From the NCBI GenBank assembly GCA_026075535.2, contig AP026542.1:12772001-12836000 (forward strand): a DNA stretch of 64,000 nucleotides, written 5' to 3'. Under the pieces are notes generated by a model that was given only the letters and a program-made list of their open reading frames with translations, was not told the origin of the DNA and searched no databases. Source of the stretch: Tricholoma matsutake (lineage: Eukaryota; Basidiomycota; Agaricomycetes; Agaricales; Tricholomataceae). The position numbers and the translations under genes are program-made. How positions within the stretch are numbered: the first letter of the stretch is position 1; every line of letters begins with the position of its first letter. Below, piece by piece: positions 43,793 to 55,559 of this stretch.

Positions 43793-44983
43793 ATGCGTAT
43801 GTAAATTTTGTCGGAAACGATAGTTTGCATAACATTGATCAGTTATTCGATCACAGCGATCGTTCTCGCATGGACCCTTCTATCGTCACCGTTTCATCGA
43901 AGTAATCGATTGAAACCCTGGACGCGGGTCTTGACGGACAAGACGTTCTACTTTGTCTCTCAGGAACTGAGCGTAAAGCAACTGCAATGGGCCCTGGGCA
44001 ACACCGGTACTGTATACCAATCCTGGGTGGAGCAGAACGGGCTCCCTATGGTAGTGGATGAATTGAGCGAGAACACTCGACTGCTCTGGATCGATAAAAA
44101 AAGAACGGACAGAGTGATCTTGTATTTTCACGGCACGCATTATGTTTTCATCGTCATTTGACTGTCCTGAGCGTATTTCGACAGGCGGTGGATTTCTATT
44201 CCCCATGCAATCCTTCACAACGTCGTTTTGGAAATATATTAAGGCTGAACTCAAGCAGAAAGATATTGATGTGGGCGTTGCAATCCTGAACTATAGTAAG
44301 TGTCGTATTCTACATTGAATCTCGATGGGAATTATAACTAAGTTGTGTTGATTGCAGCCCTAATTCCGTCAGCCACATTCCCCACACAGCTCAAGCAAGC
44401 TGTTGTGGCGATCGAGCATCTCCTCTCAACTGGAGTTCAGCCCCAAAACATTCAAATTGTTGGCGACTCCGCCGGTGGCAATCTTGCTATCCAACTCATC
44501 TCTCATCTTCTCCACCCTGTCATGGGAGTTCGCGCTCTCAACCTTCCCTCTCGCATTCGAGGTATCTACCTCATGTCCCCATGGGTACAATTACAAGGTA
44601 CCGAAGGATCCCTAACGTCAAATGATGATACCGACATCATCGGCACCAAATGTATTAACACTTGGGGCAAGAACGTCCTCGAGGGAGTCCCCGACTCCTG
44701 GCTGCATTACGTGGAGGCGAACAGAGTACCTGATTCATGGTTCAACTCAGTGGATACAGTCATTGATCGGATGCTTATCACTGCCGGGTCTATGGAATGC
44801 TTTAGGGACTCGATTGAAGTGTTCGCAAAGCAGATCTGCAGCGTCCACGATGGCGCGACGTTCTGGATGCAAGAGAATGGGGTACACAACGATCCACTTT
44901 TAGATTTTTTTGGGAAGGGCGTGAAGTTAGGAACGATGACACCTCAGATTTTGGAATGGATCGCTAGGTTCGATGAAGTTTGA
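43793..44983 (+). CDS. Alpha/beta hydrolase fold-3 (arylacetamide deacetylase/HSL type)
   Basis: Exons about 43857-44132, 44185-44295 and 44358-44983. Splicing rebuilds the oxyanion-hole motif HGGGF across intron 44133-44184 (GC-AG, 52 bp); intron 44296-44357 is GT-AG (62 bp). The nucleophile elbow is GDSAGGN (exon 3), the likely acid Asp is in CFRDSIE and the base His in GVHNDP. An N-terminal hydrophobic stretch (IVLAWTLLSS) suggests a membrane anchor. It probably hydrolyses small acyl or acetyl esters. The 5' end is unclear: the long frame has no ATG. One option is ATGC (43793-43796) spliced over 43797-43856, giving 338 residues. This is the only ordinary host-type gene here. Confidence 0.78.
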
Positions 44984-46060
44984 TATTCTGCACCTCATAT
45001 TCTCTTCGGTACCGTTCTACCCTTTTAAATTTTTGTATAACCATTCGTTCTTGTACAATTGTTGTATCGAAAAAGTTATCTCTACATTCATTAGCCCTAC
45101 AACATTCTTCTTCGAACGTGTTGGGAAGTTGCAGACCGCCTATATGATTTAAGAGAGCGCATTGTGTGTAGCAAGAATTTTTTCTTATTGCTGGTGGAAC
45201 GTTTCCCACAGGGTAGTATACAGTACTTGACACACACATTGAAAAGCAAAGAACGACACACACTTGAGAAGTATGATGGCAAGTGTGACACAATTCACAA
45301 GTGAACGACACATAGAAAACGAGTCCGACACACGAGAACAATCACTAGGGGAGCTCAAAGTTGAGCTGCCATTTTGGCATTTTTTCGCATTTGGCATTGA
45401 TTTGGCAGCGAGGTTGCAGCGAGGTGACTTTTGGGTGACATTAAGTAATCGTTGATCAATGATCAGAGTGACAACTTAATCGATCGATCGCGATTCGCGA
45501 TTATCATCGCGCTGCTGATTGCGCTGCATTCATGCCTCGCACTGTGGACCCAGCACGGTAGCGATTTCAGCCATCTAAGTGCCAAAACATGAATTTTCTA
45601 ATTTAAATGGCTGAATTCGTGGTGGATGAATTTGGGATGAATTTTCAGCCCATATATTTAAGCCGTTTAGGGTATGGAATTCATGTGTATTATTTTACAA
45701 AATTTCCATATGTCAATGGGATGAAATTTCATTTCACAAAAGAATGAAAAGTGGGGGATGTTTTTAATTCAACAGGAAGGTATGAACTTCATCTGAAAGA
45801 CAGGATGTTTTTGTATGTGATTTTCTGACATCTAGGGGATGTTTTTAATCTAGGGGGGGGGGTATGAATATCATCCAAAAGATTTGATGTTTCAGCTTGT
45901 GATTTTCTGACTTCTAGGGTTAGTTTTCAATCTGAAAGGATATTAATTTCATCTGAAAGACAGGATGTTTCTGTATGTGATTTTCTGACATCTAGGGGAT
46001 TGGTGGGGGGTTCATTTTTTCACAACTCTAAAGGATGTTTCCCAGGTCAGCTTTTCATAC
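44984..46060. repeat. Intergenic with ~80-bp tandem repeats at 45775-46015
   Basis: CTGAAAGACAGGATGTTT and GATTTTCTGACWTCTAGGG recur three times between 45775 and 46015. CACTAGGGGAGCTCAAAG at 45343 could be the left terminus of the CACTA element whose transposase lies downstream, but no inverted partner was found. Confidence 0.5.
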
Positions 46061-46781
46061 TTTAACTCTCTGTGTGTAGGGCCGTCATTTGCACATCGTT
46101 GCTGTTAGCCATTCACTGCTGCTGCCACCTGTCATTGCCATCTGCTAGCACCTGCTATACACCCCACGAGCAGTGGCTTGTGGCAGCGGGGGTGGGTGCT
46201 GGGGTCATTGCCATCGTTGTCATTGCTGCTGATGATGTGCAGGCCATGAACACCATGAGAGTTTTCAGTTGCGATGGAGGATAGGAGAATATCAAGAACT
46301 TCGAGGTGGGAAATGGCAGATGGTGAACTGTGAGCAAGGTCAGCATGCCCCAGAAATAACGCAGAGATGCTGGACTCACAGTGGCAATTTTGACACAGAA
46401 CACAGAAGCAAGAAACAAGCTTGTCTTACGAGTACAAGGCAACTATCAGCTTCACTGCTCCTCGCCAGCCCAAACAAAATATCTAACCCAATGTCAGTCA
46501 ACCTTCATTCAAAATAGAACAAAATGTACCCTCACCCTCGCACATTCTACCTGATCAAATTGCCAGTGCCTCCTCATCACTTCTCCCACCATCCTCTCCT
46601 CCCCCAGCCCATGTCACCACACTTGCAACTTCACCACATTTTTGAGCCTCTTCTTCTTCCACTCACTTGTTCCACTGCACAAGGCACCCATTCCGAAACT
46701 ATTTAAATGGCACTCTCATGACTCTCATGACATAACAGAAATTTAATTGCCTTCAGCTACAGCCTGTGATAGTATTCTACT
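46061..46781. repeat. GCGAGC-type palindrome region, otherwise no gene
   Basis: A palindrome CACGAGCAGTGGCTTGTGG lies near 46158, in GCCATTG/GTTGTCATTG-rich context as in the other cassettes. Open frames at 46155-46517 have no family features. Confidence 0.5.
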
Positions 46782-49700
46782 TCAGTCAATAATGGACCAC
46801 CTCCCACAGTCCTTAATATGCCCAACTACACATTTTATCTGATTGAGATCAACAAATTCCATAGGCCCCAAGTCTTCATAGTAGTTGATCCCACATTGAT
46901 TAGTGGCTGGCTCTGAAAGTTTCACCTGATTGATGAACACATAGATGAAAGAATCGGCCTTGATGTTATGTATAGGGGAGTGAGGGATATCAACAATGAC
47001 AAAGCGGAGGATTTGCCTGAAGAAATCTTGCAGATCAAACTCTGGTGTTCAACGTGGTAGATGAGCAAATTTGTCAATGGCGAGTTGATACTGGAGGACG
47101 AGTAAGTTAATATGCACGAAATAGTGTAGTGGGAGGCTTACCCGGACAAATGACATATCTCGACTGTCAGATCTGAGTGGAACAAAGTCACGAGCATGCA
47201 TAACATCACCACCCTCCAGCTGGTCCACACGGCCATATTGGGCAAATTGAGTATTCTGGGGTATAAGCTCCTGAATTATTGACGCAGACTTGTTAAAGCG
47301 AGTGGCTAGGGTGGCAATGAGCTTCATCCTCAGAGGAGCGGGGAGGGTTTCCATAGGTCCCTTGGGGTGAGTAAGAACATATAACGGGCCTAGCTCACTA
47401 TGATAGGGGAGCAGTTCATCAACATGACTAGAGACTTACATGAAAGCAACTTGACATCTGTATCATGATGGACAGGAGGTAAGAGAATAAGTTGTTTGTG
47501 CAAGCCATAGAGGAGGGTTATGTGCGTCAACTGTGCATGAGAGGTAACATACTTGTTGATGTTCGCATAGGAAAACCGTCGGCTCCTGATGTTATGGAGG
47601 ATGTCACCACAATGGTGCTCCATCGGAAATGCCAAATAAGCCCAGACTGGACCCATAGTCCTGATACTCGGCACAATGTGAAGCAGTGCATGGATGGTGA
47701 TGGGCCAACAGGCTATGCACAGCAGATCATTTTGGTAGTATAGACTGTTCATCTATCAGACAGCATCCTGCTGGCAACAAGAAACACATACCGTTCATAC
47801 TTCTGTACCCAGCTCTGGAAACCTCTCTCAAGGTCATTAACTTGATCTTGGGTGATTTCAAATTCGAGGCAGAGTGTTAGTAGTTGAACTAGTTCCATGA
47901 AGTGCTTGTAGTACTGTGGATGCACAAATCAGCCTTTGAGGAGAGTAGGGGCAATGTATAATGTCCAGATTGAATGAGTTTCGGCAATCATCTGCACCTT
48001 CTCTGATGCTATATTCGGAACCCTAGCACCAAATGCTGCAGGGATAGTTTTTCCTGCCTTTGCGGTGGCCTCTCCAATAGCCTCCCATACTGTCGGTCCC
48101 AACACATAGCCTTTGTTGTCATGGGAAATATTTTTAAACTCTCCAGTCCAGAAGCAAATCAAGTTGGGAATGAGATTAGCCCATATCAGATGCATGAAAT
48201 CATAAGGGAAGGACACAGGAAAAGAGAGGGAGCTTAAGGTGCTGAGCAGCGGTAAACCTTTGATGCCGTACTTGGTTGCAAGGCCTTCATAATCCACATT
48301 GGTTGACGCATACTGGACTTCCTTTGCTTGCTCCATGAATGACGTGTGATTTTGTAGTGGAAGCGCACATGGGTCGTATTGCTCCTGTGAGCCTGGGAAG
48401 CCATTGCAGCACAAAGGAACATAATGCATTGTCACTCGTGAGGATGGAATGTGGACTCCTTTGATTGTACACATGCAGCATGGAGAGATTGCGTTGTGGC
48501 CCTTCATGCACATAATCATTGAGACAGCCAGTATATTGCCAAAGACAACGATCAGATATGCATGTAAGAGGAAGACAACCTTGGTGATCACATCGAAAGC
48601 AGAAACACCAATCTCGAGCTGCAGAAGTTCCTGGACTAGGGGCCATAAAAATGAATCAAAATCGCAGGGTTTCTTTGGTCCAGGAACCACTCCAATCGAG
48701 ATAATGTTCCGCTTGAGAAACCGCTCTTCAGGAGGGAGGTTATAATTGAATAGAATCATTGGCCATGCAGTCTTGGTATGGCGCTTGAAGGGGCCAAAGC
48801 CATCTGTGGATAACCCAAGTGCAATGTCCCGAGGATCGGAAAAGAACCACATTGGGAGCTCTTCAGTGTCAATGGTGATGAGGGTCTCTCAGAGTGAATG
48901 ATAATGAGTGCCATTGAAAATATTGGTTAATTTTGTTGGGTCAGCTTTGTGTTTGGACCAGTACTGCATTTTCGTTGCATAGGAAGTACTTGCAAGCATT
49001 GCATGGAGATGGGGGATAATGGGAAGATACTCAAAGATTGCTTGTGGTGTTGTCCCATTGGCTTTATAGCGGTCAGTGTTGCACTTTGGGCATTTCTTGA
49101 GGGTTTTGTATGGGCCAGTATAGCAGACGCATGAGGAGGGGCAACAGTGATAGCACATGGGCTGGAAACCGGAGAGAAACTGAACACATTTCTCTGTATT
49201 CTTCAGGGAGTCCATTGGAAACTGAGGGAAGATGAAGTGAAGTTTGTTGAATGCTTTGTTGGTGAGGTGCTCCTCAAGTTTGAGGGCATAGGCATGGAGG
49301 AGGGTCAGGTCACTCTCATCCAGGATATTGCCCTCTGTAAGTACATCTGTCAGACAATGGTACAGGTATAATTTGACATGGACTCACCTAATCATGAGGC
49401 TTCCTTCAAGAAGCTTTCACCAAGGAGGTCCCATACTGAGACCCCTTCCTGTCCCAACTCTGCGCTTGGCATTTCATATTCACCCTCGTCTTCCTGGAAG
49501 TCTTTGTTGCTGTTGAAATCCTCATCCTCCATGACCTCATCTTCTTGCATGACCTGATTCTCTTCTGTGACCTCGTCTTCCTCATCTTCCTCATCACTCT
49601 CCTTGACAACAAACTGCTGCACATGGTTATGCCCCCATCATTGTAAGCTAACTTGCTCAACACAACGGGCAATGCGATGGGAGCGGCATAAGTTGGTCAA

Positions 49701-49925
49701 ACTGTACTCATCACTGAGGGGTGGCACAAATGATGGCGACAGTTCAGGGGAGCCATTGTTGACTCCAGATGGTCCTGCCTCACCCATCTGCAAGTCTGGA
49801 TTTGCTTCCAGAATGACCTGCAATGGACAACCTTGATTGTCGACATTTCCTGGGAGATCATTAGACATATAGTTGTCAAAATCCTCACCCGTAGTAGAGT
49901 TATGCATGGCGTCCTCCACTAACAA
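46782..49925 (-). pseudogene. Tnp2-type transposase (CACTA/EnSpm)
   Basis: Minus-strand gene read from about 49925 down to TGA 46782-46784. Acidic N-terminus ending SVWDLLGESFLKEA; intron 49335-49387; FIFPQFPMDSLKNTEK; zinc-ribbon-like C-x2-C cluster (MCYHCCPSSCVCY, CPKCNTDRY); then the Tnp2 core (DPRDIALGLSTDGFGPFKR, WPMILFNYNLPPEERF, DFMHLIWANLIPNL) at 47929-48852; a 39-bp intron (47753-47791); MGPVWAYLAFPMEHHCG; and a tail with INYYEDLGPMEFVDL. It would excise and insert a CACTA element. In-frame TGA at 48889 and 47929 (Arg positions), plus stops at about 49390 and 49635, disable it. Confidence 0.85.
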
Positions 49926-50346
49926 AAGGGCTCATCAAGCAGGAGCTCGGCGTACAATGACCTGTTGCTTCGGTGAAGGGCAAGATGATTTCTTTTGTCC
50001 AGTCTTCCTTATTGAGGGCTGGTTCTGTGCAAGGATACTCGACATCAAAAGTGAAGGACCTTGCCCTGCCTCATGATGCCATTTATGTCACCCTGACATA
50101 ACCAGATAGCCGAGGATTGAACATTCCAAACAATATCAACATTTGTTTGCCAGGTTTCGCATGCTTTCTCACTTTCATCCCAACAGCCACCTTCAATTTT
50201 TCTTGGTCCACTGTCCTCCTCGTTGCCCCCCTTGAGTAAGTTCCTTTTGATTCATTTTGCTAGTCAGTAAAGTAGATACATAGTACATGCCAAATGAATG
50301 ATAATACAAAAAATAAGCCTAAGAATCCAATAAAAATCAATACAAA
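49926..50346. other. Divergent intergenic region
   Basis: 421 bp between the 5' ends of the Tnp2 gene (minus) and the Spt5-like pseudogene (plus). It may hold first exons of either; no confident signal. Confidence 0.4.
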
Positions 50347-53054
50347 ATGCTGATATCCACTCATAGGAAACTTAGGAACGTTGCTGAAGCCATGAGGAAC
50401 AATGTCCCAGATGTGGTCTGCCATTTCCTCGACATTGAGGCTCAAGTAGGCGACGAGGAGGACAGTGATGGGTCTGGAGATGGACCTCCTGGTAAGTTTA
50501 CTCCAGCACTCCCTATGAGCGCTGTTAATCTGTTTACATTCTAGATGACTTCATTGACGATCAGGTTGGACAACTGAAAGATGCGCCAGGGCTCCTGGGG
50601 AACAAGCTGCCTGACTGAGGCGAGGAGGATCTGAATGACTTCTTGTCAGGAATCTTGGAATGGTCACATAACCTCAATGCACAGTGGCCAAGATATGATG
50701 ACGATGTCAATTCCAACGACTCAGACACCCAGGCTGCCATCACTTCATGCATGCCAACTAACACAGACTATCCATTACTGAGGGTTCGCTGCTCTGTGAG
50801 CCTCAATCATTACAATTTTGTGATAGCCTCCTGACTTATTATATCTAGCTAGGGAAGGAGAGCGACACCATAGCCTACCTGTTTAGGGTTGTGCAACCAG
50901 AACACAAGTTGAGGTCTGCATTCTTGTGGGATTCAGTTTGTGGGTGGTTATATATTGAGGCCTTCATGAACCCCATGCTGTCTAAGCTGCTACATTCTAA
51001 CCCACAACTTATTCACCCACAAGAGGGTTTTGGGGCGATTGACATGGAAGAGTGGACTATGCTATTGGATATGGATGATGAAAGGTACCCCTCTGTTGGA
51101 GATTGGGTTACCATCCACCATGGGTTGTACAAAGGGGATGTAGGCTACATTCAGTCCATCGAGAACTGGGGTCAAATCACCCTTCTTGTAGTTCCTTGCC
51201 TCCCTTCCCCTGCCATGGTTGGTTCTTCTTCCAGGAAAAGGAAACAATCTGGTACCCGTGCCAACCCCCACCTGTTTACCAAGGACATGGTGATGAACTT
51301 TGTGAGAAACCACGGCATCACACAATTCCAGAAAGGGGAGGACGATTCATGGTGGACCATCTTGGGTTGTAAGTTCAAGCATGCTCTGAAAGTTAGGACA
51401 TTCCATCACCATTCAGTCTTGTCTACCTCTGTCTCCATGCCTAGTAGTACATTTTATGAGTTTAAAAGGCCTCTCACCCAGACATCAGGAATGCAACATT
51501 CCCTTGCCCTTCAGAATGGAAATTTTCTGAAGGTGAACATGTGGTAGCCATTAAGCCCTCAGAAAAGCAAGGCATTATTAAAGCTGTGCATCCTTATTCA
51601 GTGGAGGTGGATCTTGAGGATGGCAAGGGCATAGTGAATGTCCCTTGGTCCAATTTGAGAAAGTATGTTGCTGTCGGTGACTTTGCCAAAGTGATAAGTG
51701 GAGCTCTCTGTGGAGAAAAAGGATGGGTAGTAGAAATTAGTGGTGATGAATTTGAAAGTGTTTGGATTGCTGAATGGTCCAAACACCAAGAAATAAGTGG
51801 TGGCATAACAGCTGTTGGAAGGGGCAGCGTACATGGTGGAGTGCTTCACAACATCCTAATGGTAGGTACATGGCCAAACTTTTGCAACCAACCACTAATC
51901 AACCTTTACCAGGGACACCATGTCCATATAAATTGGGTCAAGGTTATCAACCCGCCACTCACATTTACAAAGCAACAGTCTATGTCAAGCAGTACATCAG
52001 CAGATCCGCTCATTGCCCACCCAACCCATCCATTTGCATCAGATCCATCAGAGCGCACGCCATGGATCAAAACAGAAGTCGTTGTCTGCAAGGTCAAGCA
52101 TCCAATGAAGGGTTATCGTGCAATCGTCAAGGATGTTCTGCCTCTGCAGGACAATTTAAGTGGCCTCAGAATAACTGCTCAGTTCACCCACATGAACCTG
52201 GCCCATCCATTCAAAACTGAGGTTTTGGACTATGACGATGTTGTGGAAGTATCGTATGTTACTCTAATTTCTGTCAGTGGGCATTGTGACTAATTTCCTT
52301 TGAGTTCTGGTCTCCACTTATACGATTTTGCCCTGTCTTTGAGTGACCTCTTCAAACCTCTTCTGAGACATCCTGCAAGGGCTCCAGCACCCCAGCAAAC
52401 CCCAGCTGATGGTGGTAGTTGTACCCTCATGCCGAATTACATTCTCTCATTGCCCGCTTGGAATCCATCATCATGGACTCCATGGACTCCCCTCCCTGAT
52501 TTCCCAGAGATCAAGTTGGCTTCCTCTTCTCATCAGCTGCCTATCTCCCCACAGCAGCAATGTCCAGTGCACCCTCTACTAGACTTGCAACTTACTGGTG
52601 CAAAAATGAAGGTATCGGTTATGGGTGGAGAACATAAAGATAAGGAAGTGGCTGTTACAATTATGCAAGTATCTGGGCAACTATCCATCTAGTTCTCACA
52701 CTACAAGACATCAGGATTCTTGCCTCCAGAACAGGTTTCTCCCAAGCACCCTCACCCGATGCGCAACAATGGGCCACTTGTTGTGATTGATGGTGAGCAC
52801 TGTGGCAAAATGTTCGCTGAATCCACCATCAATACGAAGATGGTCGAGCCATTGTCATGGTGGCTGTTATCCATCAGATGGAGGATGGTCAAGGAAGTCT
52901 CTCAGAGGAATGCTTGGAGTTCAGTTCTGATGAACTGTGTGTCAGCCATGAGACGAAGAAGGAAAAACAATGGAACGATGGACTGATGTCTGGTCTTCAC
53001 AAGGAGGTGAGGAAGATGCATTCAGATAAGGGATCAACTTTTTATGAAGCATAG
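50347..53054 (+). pseudogene. Spt5-like protein (acidic N-terminus, NGN, KOW repeats)
   Basis: FLDIEAQVGDEEDS is the signature N-terminus of Spt5. Splicing intron 50492-50544 gives DDFIDDQ and splicing 50796-50848 joins YPLLRVRCS to LGKESDTIAY. An NGN domain follows (PEHKLRSAF, CGWLYIEAF), then KOW motifs VGDWVTIHHGLYKGDVGYI, VGDFAKV...GEKGWV and MKGYRAIVKDVL, and a C-terminal KOW-like HCGK stretch. True Spt5 is a Pol II elongation factor; this looks like the expanded paralogue class in basidiomycetes. TGA at 50616, a frameshift near 51525, a stop at 52692 and another frameshift near 52850 make it a pseudogene. Confidence 0.82.
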
Positions 53055-53820
53055 AATATTTAGATACTCTATAGTCTATCCTATGTGCCTGTTATAATTA
53101 CTTTCCACTGCTTATTCTGCCCACCATTGTTGTCTTTCTTTCTCTCGTCCCCTTGCTTTCTGCCCCGCTTCTTTACTCATTGGACATTCATGTTGAAGAC
53201 TGGGTTCACTAGGTGGCTATTATCAATGTAGATCTGGATTGTGACGTTCTCCTGTATTTCTGATGGTATGTCATGGCAACCTATCAAGTAAGTATCTTCA
53301 CATACCTTTTGTTCTGATGGTTGGGTACTGACATCTCCATCCCCATTAGGGACTGGGCTGGCTTGTCTGGTATCTATGTGGAGTCTTCAGCTTCCATTTG
53401 CCTGCAGACAAACCAGTGCTTACCCGAGACATTGGAGACATCAGGATGGTCAACCCACACCCTTTTCTCCAGTAGGCCAAGTTGGTTCTCCACCATATAA
53501 CTTTCAAGCTCTGTGTCTGGTTCCGTCAGACTTTCCTCAACATCGGAGGTGCCATCGCTGATGCTAATAACACTCCCAACACAATGGTGAATAGCAGGGT
53601 GAATGTGGGGGGATTTCTGGTTTGTGGACATTCTATTGCGCTGTGGATTTCCTGACTTGTAACCTACTTTATATATTGCAGGTTTTGTTAGTCTACCCAC
53701 ATGACCACCCACACCAAGTTGAAGATCCAGAACGCTAGCAATGTAACATCTCCCTGTGCATTTACGTTATTTGGATCCGTTAGCTTCTGATACCATCAAC
53801 TAACATTGTTTGCCCAAGGT
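53055..53820. other. No recognised gene
   Basis: A minus-strand 112-codon frame (53374-53712) contains Glu/Asp-rich sequence and HWFVCRQ but matches nothing I know. Left uncalled. Confidence 0.4.
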
Positions 53821-54420
53821 CCAGCCTAGAGCAATGAGAGTCACCGCGTACTTTGAGCCCAAATCCAGTCTAGCAAAATGCATCCCCTGAACATGTTAAT
53901 TGCATCCCTGGCTTTGCACCCACTCCCTTACCCAATGCCCAAGCTCCAGCCTAGAGCAATGAGAGTCGCTGTGTACTTTGAGCCCAAATCCAGTCTAGCA
54001 AAATGCATCCCCTGAACATGTTAATTGCATCCCTGGCTTTGCGCCCACTCCCTTACCCAATGCCCAAGCTCTGGCCTAGAGCAGTGAGAGTCGCTGCATA
54101 CTTTGAGCCCAAATCCAGTCTAGCAAAATGCATCCCCTGAACATGTTAATTGCATCCCTGGCTTTGTGCCCACTCCCTTACCCAACGCCCAAGCTCTGGC
54201 CCCAAGCAATGAGCACAATTTCCACCCATATGTTAAGTCTAGTCTATAGAAATTCATTGCCCTGAATGTGTTAATTGCATTCCTGTCTTTGCAGCGCCTC
54301 CTGCTCCCAACACACAAGCTCTGGCCTTGAGCAATGAGCCACCGTGTATGTTAAGTCCAGTCTACATGAAATGTGTCCCCCTGAATGCATTGATTGCATC
54401 CTGTCATTATTTCCAGGAAC
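53821..54420 (+). repeat. ~124-bp tandem repeat array, about 4.5 units
   Basis: Units start with CTAGAGCAATGAGAGTC (53825, 53951, 54075; diverged at 54198 and 54315) and include ATGCATCCCCTGAACATGTT. The first three are nearly identical and the last two are decayed, a gradient typical of local amplification. Confidence 0.85.
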
Positions 54421-54582
54421 ATTCAAGTTGTCCTCTGCACAAAATGTGGTCCTCAACTTCTAGTTTTTCTGACCCTTGCACCAGAAGACTTATCTTGTGG
54501 TTCGCCTCTGCAGCGCATAGACTATACACAGATCTTATCCTTTGTTGAGTCCTTAAGAGCATGTTGTTACCTTCCAATCCTC

Positions 54583-55444
54583 ATGGCAAAAACTTCAGTG
54601 TCTAAGAAATCCAAGCAAGGTGGTAAGGCGAAGTCGGCGTTGACCTCTCTCGCAAAGAAAGTGGGAGGTTAGGGTTTCACTATTTTGCATTGAGACATTA
54701 TCGCTTACTGTGCTACACTTGACTAGGGACAGCAGCAAAAACCTTGGAGGCTCAGTTGAAGGAACTAAAGGGTGCAGTCGCCATTTTTCTCCTTTGTACA
54801 TTCCTGCCAACCATCATCAGCTGAGAACGATGTCTTGCACAAGGCTGCAGCTGCTAAAGAAAACACCATGATGATGATACCATGGCCACCCAGAGGAAGT
54901 GGCATCACCAGTAATGGATTCAACTTACAAACTGCCATGCACCTTGAGGATGATACTGATTTGTACACTGCCCTTCACGTAAGTTGATCCCTTGTGCACA
55001 TAGCCTTTCTGAGGATTAGTAGCATTGTGTCCGGGATGTAACCGCCACAGCCGGGCTTGATTGTTCTGTTATGTGGCACCACCAACCAAAGCCAGTTGTT
55101 GCCAAAATCATTGCAATGGTACATTCATCTCCTAGGCTCGAGAGTGCCACCACTACTTCAAGTGTTTCCCGCATGGTTGGGTGGTTGAAGAATTTATTAA
55201 GTCCAGTCTGAAGAACAAGCATGCCTATGCCCATAAACATGGATATTTTGCTGTAATGACAAACTTGGATGACATAGTGGATGAGGACGAGAAGGATAGG
55301 GACAACACAGAGGATACAGGCGATGCAGAGGACGATGCAGGGGATGCGGGGGATGTGGAGGATGCGGAGGAAGACATGGAGGATGAAGGTGACAAGGGCA
55401 AGGGACTCGAAGAGGATAGGGGTAGCTCAGATGATGATGCTTGA
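54583..55444 (+). pseudogene. Basidiomycete-specific hypothetical gene
   Basis: ATG 54583 gives MAKTSVSKKSKQGGKAKSAL. An intron-like stretch (about 54670-54727, ending TTGACTAG) leads to KTLEAQLKELKGA, then NLQTAMHLEDDTDLYTAL; GTAAGT at 54980 to GGATTAG near 55018; then RDVTATAGLDCSVMW, HHYFKCFPHGWVVEEFIK and a long Asp/Glu-rich tail to TGA 55442-55444. I recall this domain order from uncharacterised, multi-copy Agaricomycete proteins; function unknown. Frame changes near 54785 and a 17-bp remnant between 55119 and 55136 that is too short to be an intron suggest decay. Confidence 0.5.
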
Positions 55445-55559
55445 AATGTGATCATGCTCTGTATGTATGGCCTGAATTTTGGCCAATAACAAATGATTTC
55501 CAATGGGGGGGACCACTACTCATAACAGTTGAAAAGTCACTGCTAGCAGTATGAAACCT

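Noticed and set aside
53374..53712. Minus-strand 112-codon hypothetical protein
   Set aside because: Somewhat coding-like, but no family match, no start context and no neighbours that explain it.
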